From: JBEIQE01 sp040376705
GTDB taxonomy: Bacteria > Pseudomonadota > Alphaproteobacteria > UBA2400
Length of the DNA: 64,000 nucleotides
Assembly (NCBI GenBank): GCA_040376705.1
Contig: JBEIQE010000001.1
Span: forward strand, 186,001-250,000
Reading direction: 5' to 3'
Positions 1-8,032 of the stretch are shown here, in pieces (the first letter of the stretch is position 1; the number at the start of each line of letters is the position of its first letter). The notes under the pieces were generated by a model. It did not search any database and was not told where the DNA came from. It saw only the letters and a program-made list of their open reading frames with translations. The translations under genes were made by a program, and so were the position numbers.

Positions 1-234
1 AAAGCTGACGGCTATAAGCTCGGGCTAATTGCCCAAGGCGATGAGGCTGCTCTGCGTAGTGAGCTGGCCAATTAGCCCATCATGCGTGAGTTGGATGCTG
101 TGTTGATAACGCCTGATTTTAGTGCAACCCAGGTTCAAGCCTTCATGACAGCGCATGGCGTGGATGACAAAACATCAGCTATACTGATTGGCAGCCGGTC
201 GCCTGCCATGCAGCTGTTTAAGGCGACACTCTAG
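1..234 (+). pseudogene. 3' end of an unidentified gene with an in-frame amber codon
   Basis: One reading frame runs from the window edge to a TAG at 232-234, interrupted once by TAG at 73-75. Both sides read like normal protein: before the stop KADGYKLGLIAQGDEAAL, after it an ATG-led stretch beginning MRELDAVLITPDFS. Either the gene is broken by a nonsense mutation, or the first gene ends at 75 and a second short product of about 50 residues begins at 82. No Shine-Dalgarno is clear before 82. The family was not recognised, and the left part lies outside the window. Confidence 0.4.
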
Positions 235-242
235 TAAAACTC

Positions 243-1352
243 CTAGAAGGCCATAGCCGCTGCTGGCCGCATCTGCCCGACAAGGCGGCTGCGGGCTGCT
301 GCATCCACCTCGGTGCGCGCTTCCATATAGCGATCGACCGCCGCGGCCGAGCCTGCCGCGATGAGGTTACTGTGCGCGCGTAGCGTTTCGGCCAATGGGC
401 GCGGCAGGATGATATGCGGCATGCCGTTTTCTGCGCGTTCCAGCTGCAGCAAGGGCTTGCCGGTGGCGGGGTCGCTCATATGAGCGAGGGGGCCGGCCTT
501 GAGTACAGCAAAAGCGTTAGCAGGGCTGCTGGCACGGCCAAACATCGGCAGGGCGGCTTCGCCATAAATACGTTGCCAGACGGGCAAGACCTGCGCCAGT
601 GGCACCGCGGCTTTAAAAGCATCAACCGGCGTCATGCTGGCTGCGGCTTCGGTCAGGCAGTACATGAGCACTGGCTTGTGCGGAGATGACATGCGCGCCT
701 GCAGTGCTGCATGGCGAATAAGTGCGAGCTGATCGACATTCTGCTCCGGCACACGAAGCAGGACTTGCTGCCACCATACGTTACTGCGGCCAAGCTGGTC
801 GGCTTTGGCACCGGGCATATCCATCTCGCTGGCATGAACCAGATTGAGCGCAGCCAGCTGCTGCAGCTCGGGCACGCTTACCTCAAACATCGGGCGGTCG
901 ACTGGTGCAGGGCCATGGCGCAGCGAGAACAGCAAGGTGGCACCGGGGCTGGCCACGCTCAGCAGGTTGCCCAAAGCTTCGGCCCGGCGCTCGGGCGCAA
1001 TATGCATCCAGCCTGCGCTCATGATGATAAGGTCGTATTTCTTGCCCTGTGTGCGGGTCTGCGCAAACTCGGGGCCAATGTCGTGGAAGTAATTTACACG
1101 CTCATGCGCGTGTTTGGCACGTGCTTCGCGCAGCATGCCGTGCGAGCCGTCCATGGCGTCGACCACATAACCCTGCTGGGCAATCCACTCGGCATCTCTT
1201 CCATCGCCACAAAAGGCATCTAGCGCACGCAGGCGGGGTAGGGCTTGCGCCAAGCCCGGCAATACATCTAGGGTTTTAACCGAGCTGTACTGGGCCGAGA
1301 ACTCAGCCGCTTTAGCGTTGTAAGTTGTCAGATTGATATCGCGCCCGCGCAT
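243..1352 (-). CDS. class I SAM-dependent methyltransferase
   Basis: The N-terminal third is a Rossmann-type methyltransferase fold. Motif I, ALDAFCGDG, lies at about residues 43-51, and an acidic residue in VVDAMDGS near residue 68 would bind the SAM ribose. KYDLIIMSAGWMH near residue 105 fits motif IV. The remaining 200 residues (about 369 in all) are a helical extension not assigned to a family, so the substrate is unknown. An AAGGGGG ribosome site sits about 7 bases before the ATG. The gene is monocistronic by appearance. It could be a small-molecule or protein methylase; the general class is secure and the target is not. Confidence 0.75.
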   Translation of the reverse strand: MRGRDINLTTYNAKAAEFSAQYSSVKTLDVLPGLAQALPRLRALDAFCGDGRDAEWIAQQGYVVDAMDGSHGMLREARAKHAHERVNYFHDIGPEFAQTRTQGKKYDLIIMSAGWMHIAPERRAEALGNLLSVASPGATLLFSLRHGPAPVDRPMFEVSVPELQQLAALNLVHASEMDMPGAKADQLGRSNVWWQQVLLRVPEQNVDQLALIRHAALQARMSSPHKPVLMYCLTEAAASMTPVDAFKAAVPLAQVLPVWQRIYGEAALPMFGRASSPANAFAVLKAGPLAHMSDPATGKPLLQLERAENGMPHIILPRPLAETLRAHSNLIAAGSAAAVDRYMEARTEVDAAARSRLVGQMRPAAAMAF

Positions 1353-1413
1353 TTTATGCCCCCTTGTTTATTCTTCCCTAGGGATAGCAGGCGCAGAGCG
1401 AAGGTCTAACAGT

Positions 1414-2049
1414 TTATGCAGAACCGCCAGCAAATGCGCTGGCGTAGCTTTGTGCGGCCAGGGCGGCCACAAACGGAGTCGTTTCCGGGTTGGGATTGCT
1501 TATGTCGTCATACTCAATCGTGCTCAGTTTGAGATCGCTTGAGAGCGGCTCGAGCGATTGGCGTAGTTTGGCCAGGGGATCCGGCCCGAATGATTCTTGC
1601 GGAGCCGAGGATTCTTCAAACTGGCGCAGCGCTTCTTTGCGTGCAGCCTCTTTGCGTTCAGCCTCAGCGCGGGCTTCGGCCCGCAGGGATTCGGCGCGGG
1701 CCAGCTGAATGGCATAGCTGCTTGGGTCATCCTCCCCAGCGGCTACGGTTTGCTGCTCTGGCGGGAATTGCGGGACGAGGGGTTGCTGCGGGTCAATGTT
1801 CTGCAGCAAGGTCAGTGAATTGCTGCTAATGGGCTGCTGCGGGCGGCTAACGGTAGTCGGGCCATCAGTAAACTGGGCTAGGCTTTGCTGGAAGCCGGCG
1901 AGGGGGTCTTTAAGGCGTTCGAGGCGAACAGCGGCCTGGCTCACGGCTCCGCCAATGGAGCCGCTGGGCAAAGTCTCTACCTGAACCACTCTGGCGAACC
2001 CGCCGCCATAGAGGCCCGGTAGCGGACGTATGTTCGCTAACATAGCCAT
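1414..2049 (-). CDS. hypothetical protein with a charged helical segment
   Basis: A 211-residue protein of no recognised family. The N-terminus, rich in glycine (MAMLANIRPLPGLYGGGFA), is followed by a low-complexity region. Between about residues 110 and 150 there is an Ala/Glu/Arg-rich stretch (RAEARAEAERKEAARKEAL) that would form a single long charged helix or coiled coil. No signal peptide or membrane segment is visible. It lies about 60 bases upstream of the methyltransferase gene on the same strand, so the two could be cotranscribed. The function is unknown. The steady codon use over 600 bases supports it being a real gene. Confidence 0.6.
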   Translation of the reverse strand: MAMLANIRPLPGLYGGGFARVVQVETLPSGSIGGAVSQAAVRLERLKDPLAGFQQSLAQFTDGPTTVSRPQQPISSNSLTLLQNIDPQQPLVPQFPPEQQTVAAGEDDPSSYAIQLARAESLRAEARAEAERKEAARKEALRQFEESSAPQESFGPDPLAKLRQSLEPLSSDLKLSTIEYDDISNPNPETTPFVAALAAQSYASAFAGGSA

Positions 2050-2166
2050 ATTCTAATTTTATCAGGTTGGGTGGTTGACTGCACATATAAAAATATGCTG
2101 CAGGCGCAAAAATGCTAGCTGACCACCATTTATATGGTTAATGCGTGCAAAAAGGCGTCAGAGAGC

Positions 2167-2292
2167 TTAGCCCTGACGCGCCTTGAAGCGGGGAGCTACC
2201 TTATTGATAATATAGACCTTACCCTTGCGGCGTACGATCTTGCTCGCCTTATGGCGGCCTTTAAGGCTCTTCAGGGACGGGGAAACTTTCAT
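2167..2292 (-). CDS. rpmJ: 50S ribosomal protein L36
   Basis: A 41-residue basic protein starting [14 protein letters not shown] and ending [12 protein letters not shown], which is the form of L36 found in alphaproteobacteria: it lacks the four zinc-binding cysteines of the classical type and keeps the [10 protein letters not shown] core. It is a structural protein of the large ribosomal subunit. A GAGAGGT ribosome site lies 5 bases upstream of the ATG. An AT-rich stretch (2355-2385) upstream is likely to hold its promoter. The gene stands alone, as rpmJ often does in this class. Confidence 0.95.
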   Translation of the reverse strand: MKVSPSLKSLKGRHKASKIVRRKGKVYIINKVAPRFKARQG

Positions 2293-2444
2293 GGCGACCT
2301 CTCAAATAGGCGCGCTGTATAGACGGTTTGCGCCGGTTCAGTCAATAGCTAATTGGCAGTATAATATACTATATATTACAATGACTTATCTGTGGCTTGC
2401 CAAAACCTGTCTGCAGTTACGCCGGCAGGTAGGCGAGTCGCTTA

Positions 2445-3524
2445 TTAATTGGCTTGCTCCTCGGGAGCCTTGGCAAAGCGTACAGAAGCTACGCCCTCAC
2501 TGTTGACCCAGCAGCTCACCCCGATCTTGCCAACCGCCCCATTCGCCCGTGCAAGGCGCTGTACGGTCACCACGCGGGTATGGTCGGCATAGGGCATGCG
2601 GCCAAAGAAGAATTCGGCCTTGGGGTCCTGCTGCGTCTCATCCACCGGCATGATGGTTGCGTTCAGGGGTTTGAGTGCTTCGTTAGCGGCGGTATTGCAG
2701 CTCGCCAATATCTGCTCGTTGGTAGGGTGACGGGTCAGCTGGCTCATGAGGCTGGCAAAGCTGCCGCGGCCCATCTCATCCGGCGCAATCCATACCAGGT
2801 GGCCAGCAGCATCTTTAAGCGCGGGCTGGCACTGGAACTCGTAGACATACTCACCCTTATCAATCTGGGCGGTCTGCTCGGCGGGCGGGCGGAACTGTAC
2901 GACCGGCGCAATAGTGCCTGAAAGCAGCTTGGCGCAGCCAGCTTCACGCCGTACGGCTTCACGCGCAGCCTGCTCAAGCTCACCGCGCTTATCGAGGTAT
3001 TGTTCAGGCAGGCGCAGTTCTTCCCATTCAATCGGCAGCTTCTGCATCATGCCACGGGCCTCGAGCAACTTGGACATGAAGGTATCATTACTCGCGCCAA
3101 TCATCATCAGCGAGCCAAGGACCGGTAGCACCAGCGAGCGCTTGAAAGCATAAGCATGCGAACGCGGCTCAAGCTGTGGCAGAAGCTGGGGCATGTCATC
3201 GCGGTAAATATCAATCGCGCTGCCAGAGGGGGAATCAACAACTGAAAGTCCGGTACCACTTTGCGGTGGGGGCAGGGCACTGCCGGGGCGATAGTCCATT
3301 GGTGTTTGCGACATGGCCTGCTGCATGATTTTTTTCTGCCGCGCCTGCCAGATCAGCTCCTTGATGGCGCCAGACGGCACAAAGAACAGGAACCAGATGG
3401 CGACAACGCCCAAACCAACGGCAAAAGCCAGCTCGGCACTGGCGTAGACTGCGACCGCCAACCAGGAGAACAAAAGCACGAAAGAAAGAATCGCTAACTC
3501 GAGTCCCGACCTAAAACCTGACAT
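2445..3524 (-). CDS. hypothetical membrane protein
   Basis: A 359-residue protein with two hydrophobic segments near the N-terminus (about residues 8-30 and 33-52), followed by a basic stretch (KELIWQARQKK) and a long soluble C-terminal part of about 250 residues. A weak hydrophobic stretch near residues 130-145 (LVLPVLGSLMMIGAS) may be a third segment. Cysteines near residues 197, 232 and 278 could form disulphides if this part is periplasmic. No known domain was recognised. It is divergent from nrdA, with about 240 bases between them. Confidence 0.6.
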   Translation of the reverse strand: MSGFRSGLELAILSFVLLFSWLAVAVYASAELAFAVGLGVVAIWFLFFVPSGAIKELIWQARQKKIMQQAMSQTPMDYRPGSALPPPQSGTGLSVVDSPSGSAIDIYRDDMPQLLPQLEPRSHAYAFKRSLVLPVLGSLMMIGASNDTFMSKLLEARGMMQKLPIEWEELRLPEQYLDKRGELEQAAREAVRREAGCAKLLSGTIAPVVQFRPPAEQTAQIDKGEYVYEFQCQPALKDAAGHLVWIAPDEMGRGSFASLMSQLTRHPTNEQILASCNTAANEALKPLNATIMPVDETQQDPKAEFFFGRMPYADHTRVVTVQRLARANGAVGKIGVSCWVNSEGVASVRFAKAPEEQAN

Positions 3525-3677
3525 CCGTAATTCCTTAACGTTTTCCCGACCGCCACGAAGCGCCCGTAATTGCAGGAGTCACTCCTATCCTATTTCAAGA
3601 CACTTGACGATGCCGCTCTAAAGCGTATTGAGTAGATTGTCTCCAAGACGCCATGACTTGTGTAGGTGGTTGCAAGT

Positions 3678-3722
3678 ACCACAACATGTGGTATGTTTGT
3701 CTAGTTATCCCCGTAATCCACA
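3678..3722 (+). promoter_or_regulatory. NrdR-like palindrome and DnaA-box-like site upstream of nrdA
   Basis: ACCACAACATGTGGT (3678-3692) is a perfect 6-bp inverted repeat around ACA. Its core CAACATGTGG agrees with 7 of 10 positions of the NrdR-box core CwAtATaTwG. At 3714-3722, TAATCCACA differs at one base from the DnaA box TTATCCACA, and TTATCCCCG lies just upstream. Both are placed where a regulator of nrdA would bind. The matches are by eye and the regulator is inferred. Confidence 0.4.
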
Positions 3723-3768
3723 GGCGGGGCGGTTTGGAGAACAGGTGGGGAACATAGGGGAGAATATC

Positions 3769-5622
3769 ATGGCGAGTGATGGCGGTATGCTGGATGTAGT
3801 GCAGCTCGAGCGGGGTACAACCGTTCGTATTGATCGCACCCGTGATGACAAACTGACGCAGTTTGGCAAGGACACCCTGACCGACCGCTACCTGATGCCG
3901 GGCGAGAGCTATCAGGATATGTTCGCCCGCGTTGCCATGGCCTATGCCGATGACACCGCCCATGCCCAGCGCATGTACGACTACATTTCCAACCTTTGGT
4001 TCATGCCCTCGACCCCTGTATTGTCGAACGGTGGTACCGACCGTGGTTTGCCTATCAGCTGCTTCCTCAATGAAGCGTCGGACAGCCTTGAAGGTATTGT
4101 TGATACCTGGACCGAAAACGTCTGGCTCGCTGCCCGCGGTGGGGGCATCGGATCTTACTGGGGTAACCTGCGTTCAATCGGCGAGCGTATCGGCAAGGTT
4201 GGCAAGACCTCGGGCGTTATGCCGTTCCTCAAAGTGATGGATTCGCTCACGCTGGCTATTTCACAGGGTTCACTGCGTCGTGGTTCAGCTGCTGTTTACA
4301 TGCCGGTTTCGCATCCTGAAATCGAAGAGTTCATCGAGTTCCGCCGTCCTACTGGTGGTGATCCCAACCGCAAGTCACTTAACCTGCATCATGGTATCGT
4401 AATTACCGATGACTTCATGCATGCGGTTGAGCACGATCAGGAATGGGCGCTGAAGAGCCCCAAAGATGGCCGCATTATCAGCCGCACATCGGCACGTGAG
4501 CTCTGGATCCGTATGCTCACCGCCCGTGTTGAAACCGGTGAGCCCTATCTGCTGTTCATCGATCATGTAAATCGCGCCATCCCCGAGCATCACAAGCTGG
4601 CTGGCCTGAATGTGAAGATGAGCAACCTCTGCTCCGAAATCACACTGCCAACCGGCCGTGACAAGGATGGTCACGATCGTACAGCCGTGTGCTGCCTCTC
4701 GTCCGTCAACCTCGAGAACTATCTGGAGTGGGAAGGTCACCCGACCTTTATCGAAGACTGCCTGCGCTTCCTCGATAACGTGCTAAGCGATTTCATCAAG
4801 ACCGCCCCCGACAGCATGAGCAAGGCCCGTTATGCCGCCATGCGCGAGCGTTCGGTTGGCCTTGGTGTGATGGGCTTCCACAGCTTCCTGCAGGGTCAGG
4901 GCATTCCGTTCGAGGGCGTAATGGCCAAGGTCTGGAACAAGCGCATGTTCAAGCACATCAAGAAGGAAGCCGATAAGGCCTCGGTCACGCTGGCCGATGA
5001 GCGCGGCGCCTGCCCGGATGCGCTCGAGTACGGCATTCATGAGCGTTTCTCGAACAAGATTGCGATTGCGCCGACGGCATCGATCTCGATCATCTGTGGC
5101 GGCGCGTCGCCCGGCATCGAGCCGGTGGCTGCCAATGTGTATACGCATAAAACACTTTCGGGCTCGTACCCGGTACGCAACCCGTATCTGGCCGATGTGC
5201 TCGACAAGCACAACATGAACAACGAAGACATCTGGTCATCGATCACCGTCAATGGTGGTTCGGTACAGCATCTCGACTTCCTCTCGCAGGACGAGAAGGA
5301 TGTGTTCAAGACCGCGATTGAGCTCGACCAGCGCTGGATCATCGAGCATGCAGCCGACCGTACGCCGTTCATCTGCCAGAGCCAGTCGCTCAACGTGTTC
5401 CTGCCGGCTGATATTCATAAGCGTGACCTGCACCAGATTCACTGGCAGGCCTGGAAGAAGGGCGTGAAGTCGCTCTACTACTGCCGCTCGATGTCGCTTC
5501 AGCGTGCTGAAAGCGGTGAGGGCGCAGCCAAGGCCACAGCCATTATCGATGCTGCCACTGCCGCCAAGGCCGCTGCCAAGCGTAACTCGAACGATGGTGA
5601 AGAGTGCCTGGCTTGCCAGTAA
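3769..5622 (+). CDS. nrdA: ribonucleoside-diphosphate reductase, class I, alpha subunit
   Basis: The catalytic subunit of class I ribonucleotide reductase, reducing ribonucleoside diphosphates to deoxy forms with the NrdB radical. The active-site set is complete in about 617 residues: C98 in ISCFL, the N286-C288-E290 triad in NLCSEI, a cysteine pair near 308, the tyrosine pair in LYYCRS for radical transfer, and a C-terminal CLAC relay ending the protein. The N-terminus goes straight into the catalytic domain, so the roughly 90-residue ATP-cone of E. coli-type NrdA is absent. ATG 3769 was chosen for its AGGGGAG ribosome site; an open frame extends upstream to 3628 but lacks family similarity. 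nrdB lies 1.3 kb downstream. Confidence 0.95.
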   Translation: MASDGGMLDVVQLERGTTVRIDRTRDDKLTQFGKDTLTDRYLMPGESYQDMFARVAMAYADDTAHAQRMYDYISNLWFMPSTPVLSNGGTDRGLPISCFLNEASDSLEGIVDTWTENVWLAARGGGIGSYWGNLRSIGERIGKVGKTSGVMPFLKVMDSLTLAISQGSLRRGSAAVYMPVSHPEIEEFIEFRRPTGGDPNRKSLNLHHGIVITDDFMHAVEHDQEWALKSPKDGRIISRTSARELWIRMLTARVETGEPYLLFIDHVNRAIPEHHKLAGLNVKMSNLCSEITLPTGRDKDGHDRTAVCCLSSVNLENYLEWEGHPTFIEDCLRFLDNVLSDFIKTAPDSMSKARYAAMRERSVGLGVMGFHSFLQGQGIPFEGVMAKVWNKRMFKHIKKEADKASVTLADERGACPDALEYGIHERFSNKIAIAPTASISIICGGASPGIEPVAANVYTHKTLSGSYPVRNPYLADVLDKHNMNNEDIWSSITVNGGSVQHLDFLSQDEKDVFKTAIELDQRWIIEHAADRTPFICQSQSLNVFLPADIHKRDLHQIHWQAWKKGVKSLYYCRSMSLQRAESGEGAAKATAIIDAATAAKAAAKRNSNDGEECLACQ

Positions 5623-5658
5623 ACGCTGGTCAGTAAACTGATCGGTGCTAGTTATAAA

Positions 5659-5691
5659 AACCTCTCTCTGCAAAACAGGGAGAGGTTTTTT
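5659..5691 (+). terminator. intrinsic terminator after nrdA
   Basis: A 12-base stem with one mismatch (AACCTCTCTCTG against CAGGGAGAGGTT) around a 5-base loop is followed directly by a T run. It lies 36 bases past the nrdA stop, so nrdA is probably transcribed apart from the genes that follow. Confidence 0.9.
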
Positions 5692-5764
5692 CTTGAGCGC
5701 CGCTGTGAGCGTCCATTTATAACAGCTTCATAACAAAACACTTGTTTGTCTTTGGGGCAAATCA

Positions 5765-5785
5765 GCTTACATTAGTTATGTAAGC
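5765..5785. promoter_or_regulatory. 8-bp inverted repeat, possible operator
   Basis: GCTTACAT and ATGTAAGC form a perfect inverted repeat around a 5-base spacer, 50 bases before the start of the VOC-like gene. There is no T run, and the size and placement suit a dimeric repressor or activator site. The regulator is unknown. Confidence 0.35.
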
Positions 5786-5835
5786 AGTTTGATGAGCAGG
5801 ACTTCCAATAAACGCGTCTAGCCAGGAGGTAACCA

Positions 5836-6216
5836 GTGTCACATCTTAAGCGCATTACTCCATTACGTATTGTCGATGATATCGAGGACGAGGGCCTGTT
5901 CTACGAGGCCATGGGCGCCGAGCGGGTTGAAACCGGCTCGCCCGATTGCGTGGGGTACAAAGCCGCTAACGATACTGGCGTTATCCTCTCCAGCATGCGG
6001 TCGGCAATTAGCAGCTACGGCCCGTTTGTTGCCAATATGCTGGCGCAGTCTGGCGCGCTGTATATGCACGTTGAGGATATCGATAATCACATCAACAGTA
6101 TTCCCGAGGCCAAGATCATCGCGCGCAATACCATCGATGGCGTTGAAGAAGCCGTGATTGATACAGATGGAAATCTGGTTGTGCTGGCTCATGTGCTTGA
6201 GATGGCTACAGTTTAA
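5836..6216 (+). CDS. small VOC-like (glyoxalase/bleomycin-resistance fold) protein
   Basis: A 126-residue protein starting with GTG behind a strong AGGAGGT site 5 bases upstream. The opening (RITPLRIVDDIEDEGLFYEAMGAERVETG) resembles the first strand-helix unit of vicinal-oxygen-chelate proteins, in which an enzyme half-site follows the pattern position, loop, peak of difference, domain. The metal-binding His/Glu pattern is not clear, so an enzymatic role cannot be claimed. It could equally be a small ligand-binding protein. It sits alone between two terminators or repeats, with an inverted repeat in its promoter region. Confidence 0.5.
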   Translation: MSHLKRITPLRIVDDIEDEGLFYEAMGAERVETGSPDCVGYKAANDTGVILSSMRSAISSYGPFVANMLAQSGALYMHVEDIDNHINSIPEAKIIARNTIDGVEEAVIDTDGNLVVLAHVLEMATV

Positions 6217-6269
6217 TTTTAAGAGCTACGATAGGGCACTACCTTTGGAGAGCAGTGCTTTATTATTTA

Positions 6270-6388
6270 GTCATCCCCGCGAAAGCGGGGATCCAGCTAG
6301 AGGCGCGACAGCGCCGATATAGATCGGAACTGACTCATAAACTCACTGTCGCTCGTTAGGCTAGATTCCCGCTTTCGCTGGAATGACA
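6270..6388. repeat. 119-bp element with terminal inverted repeats (MITE-like)
   Basis: The left end reads GTCATCCCCGCGAAAGCGGG and onward to CTAG. The right end, read on the other strand, gives TCATTCCAGCGAAAGCGGGA and onward to CTAG, an imperfect inverted copy of about 26 bases. Each end holds its own CCCGC/GCGGG mini-palindrome. No ORF lies inside. This is the form of a small non-autonomous mobile or palindromic intergenic repeat. Similar GCGAAAGCGGG repeats are common in alphaproteobacterial intergenic DNA. Confidence 0.75.
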
Positions 6389-6702
6389 GCGGAGCAAAAT
6401 GTTTGGCATCATAACCGCGTACACCTAATCCTTGCTTCAAAGCGTAATGGCGCCTTGTACGTTGGCGTGACGAGCGATTTGCCTCGCCGCATTTTTGAGC
6501 ACAAAGAAGGTCTGGTCGAAGGCTTCACCAAGTCTCACGATGTTAACATTCTTGTTTATGTTGAGGCACATGACGCTATGGAAATGGCCATACGACAAGG
6601 GGACAAGAGAAGGCCATGAAGAAATGGAATCGCGAATGGAAGCTGGAACTGATAGAAAAAGCTAATCCTGAATGGAATGATTTGTTGCATACAGTGACTT
6701 AA
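6383..6702 (+). pseudogene. frameshifted GIY-YIG nuclease-superfamily gene
   Basis: The first part (frame from 6383, to TGA at 6618) reads ILASKRNGALYVGVTSDLPR, then the EGLVEGFTK segment, matching the small single-domain GIY-YIG proteins (UvrC-type fold). It then leaves the family pattern at GDKRRP. The expected C-terminal part resumes in another frame from ATG 6616: MKKWNREWKLELIEKANPEW, ending at 6702. The GIY motif itself is degraded, with VHLILAS where YVYILAS is usual, and the segment before it has extra residues. At least one frameshift and a damaged active site make this a pseudogene. Its start overlaps the right end of the repeat before it, and a second copy of that end lies downstream. 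Confidence 0.8.
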
Positions 6703-6742
6703 TCCAAGCAATCTCTCTGGCGCGTAAAACAATTGCCTAATT

Positions 6743-6790
6743 AACTCGCTGTCGCTCGTTAAGCTGGCTTCTCGCTTTCGCGGGAATGAT
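6743..6790. repeat. second copy of the repeat's right end
   Basis: These 48 bases match 6340-6387 at all but a handful of positions, with no gap. Both begin AACTC, hold CTGTCGCTCGTTA, and end with a GCTTTCGC/GGAATGA segment. The two copies are in the same orientation and flank the GIY-YIG remnant, so the unit is bounded by direct repeats. A left end is not present at this second site. Confidence 0.8.
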
Positions 6791-6863
6791 AATTTTTTTG
6801 TGGGGAAGACGAAAAAATATTTCTGCCACAGTAGTCGCCAACCCCGAATCAAATATGTAATAA

Positions 6864-6877
6864 CTATCCACATATAG
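6864..6877 (+). promoter_or_regulatory. DnaA-box-like and NrdR-like site upstream of nrdB
   Basis: CTATCCACA (6864-6872) differs at one base from TTATCCACA. Overlapping it, CCACATATAG (6868-6877) matches 8 of 10 positions of the NrdR core. ACTAT and ATAGT also form inverted arms around the centre. It ends 17 bases before the nrdB start. The related site upstream of nrdA makes shared control plausible, but this is a by-eye match. Confidence 0.4.
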
Positions 6878-6894
6878 TGCCAAGGAGTGCCGCG

Positions 6895-7935
6895 ATGCCC
6901 TGCCAGTTGATGACCCCGAACCCCGTGTACAAGCCGTTCCGCTATCCGTGGGCCTATGAAGCGTGGCTCACCCAGCAGCGTATTCACTGGTTGCCGGAAG
7001 AAGTCCCCATGTCGGACGACGTGAAGGACTGGCGCAACCGCCTCAACGCCTCCGAGAAGCATCTGCTCACCCAGATCTTCCGCTTCTTCACGCAGGCCGA
7101 CGTTGAAGTTGGCAATTGCTATAACAAGCATTATTCACGCGTGTTCCAGCCCACCGAAGTGCAGATGATGCTTACCGCCTTCTCAAGCATGGAGACGGTG
7201 CATGTGGCAGCTTACTCGCATCTGCTCGATACCATCGGTATGCCCGAATCTGAATACTCGGCCTTCCTCAAGTACAAGGAGATGAAGGACAAGTACGATT
7301 ACATGCAAAACTTCAATGTGAACAACCCGACCGAGATTGCGCGCACACTCGCCGTCTTTGGCGCGTTCACTGAAGGTTTGCAGCTGTTTGCATCATTTGC
7401 CATTCTCATGAACTTCCCGCGCTTCGGCAAAATGAAGGGCATGGGCCAGATCGTGTCGTGGTCGGTGCGTGATGAGACGTTGCATACGCTCTCCATCATC
7501 CGTCTGTTCCGCAGCTTTGTGGATGAAAACCCTGAGGTCTGGACTGATACCTTCAAGCAGGAACTCTATGAAGCCTGCGAGACCATTCTGCATCACGAAG
7601 ATGCGTTCATCGACCTCGCGTTCGAGCTGGGCGGTATTGATGGCCTCACTGGCGATCAGGTGAAGCAGTACATCCGCTGGATTGCCGACCGCCGCCTCAC
7701 CCAGCTGGGTCTTGAAGCCAAGTATCATGTGGCCAAGAACCCGCTGCCGTGGATGGATGAAATCCTTAACGGTGTTGAGCACGCCAATTTCTTCGAAAAC
7801 CGTTCGACCGAATACTCCAAGGCCGCGACCCAGGGTTCATGGGATGAGGCGTTTGAGGACTTCGGCTCATCGCGTGAGCAGGCCGCCTTTGCCGCCTTCT
7901 CGGCGGATGATGGCAAGCGTCCGGCAGGTTACTAA
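6895..7935 (+). CDS. nrdB: ribonucleoside-diphosphate reductase, class I, beta subunit
   Basis: The radical-generating small subunit, a diiron ferritin-like protein of about 346 residues. All metal ligands can be aligned with E. coli R2 by their spacing: D69, E100, H103, E160, E194 and H197, with the radical tyrosine at Y107 in VAAYSH, 7 residues after E100. This points to a tyrosyl-radical enzyme rather than a Tyr-less variant. ATG 6895 has an AAGGAG site 7 bases upstream. A GTG at 6877 would add six residues without a ribosome site. No ATP-cone is fused at either end. It works with nrdA, from which it is separated by the VOC-like gene and the repeat-borne remnant. Confidence 0.95.
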   Translation: MPCQLMTPNPVYKPFRYPWAYEAWLTQQRIHWLPEEVPMSDDVKDWRNRLNASEKHLLTQIFRFFTQADVEVGNCYNKHYSRVFQPTEVQMMLTAFSSMETVHVAAYSHLLDTIGMPESEYSAFLKYKEMKDKYDYMQNFNVNNPTEIARTLAVFGAFTEGLQLFASFAILMNFPRFGKMKGMGQIVSWSVRDETLHTLSIIRLFRSFVDENPEVWTDTFKQELYEACETILHHEDAFIDLAFELGGIDGLTGDQVKQYIRWIADRRLTQLGLEAKYHVAKNPLPWMDEILNGVEHANFFENRSTEYSKAATQGSWDEAFEDFGSSREQAAFAAFSADDGKRPAGY

Positions 7936-8032
7936 TGGTGAAAAGCCTGAAAAATCAGGGTGAATCTGCCTATTGGCGTAGCCTGCGCTTCTGGTATCCT
8001 CCCGTCGCTAACGATAATAACCGAGGATAATC

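Noticed and set aside
243..1352. Plus-strand open frames opposite the methyltransferase, the longest about 170 codons
   Set aside because: The minus-strand protein has clear SAM-binding motifs; the opposite frames are shadows of its codon pattern.
2134..2322. Plus-strand open frame of 62 codons
   Set aside because: It is the antisense of rpmJ (L36), which reads cleanly on the minus strand with a ribosome site.
3524..3769. Cobalamin riboswitch before nrdA (known in some organisms that carry class I and II enzymes)
   Set aside because: No B12-box or long structured leader was found. The palindrome and DnaA-like sites explain the region better.
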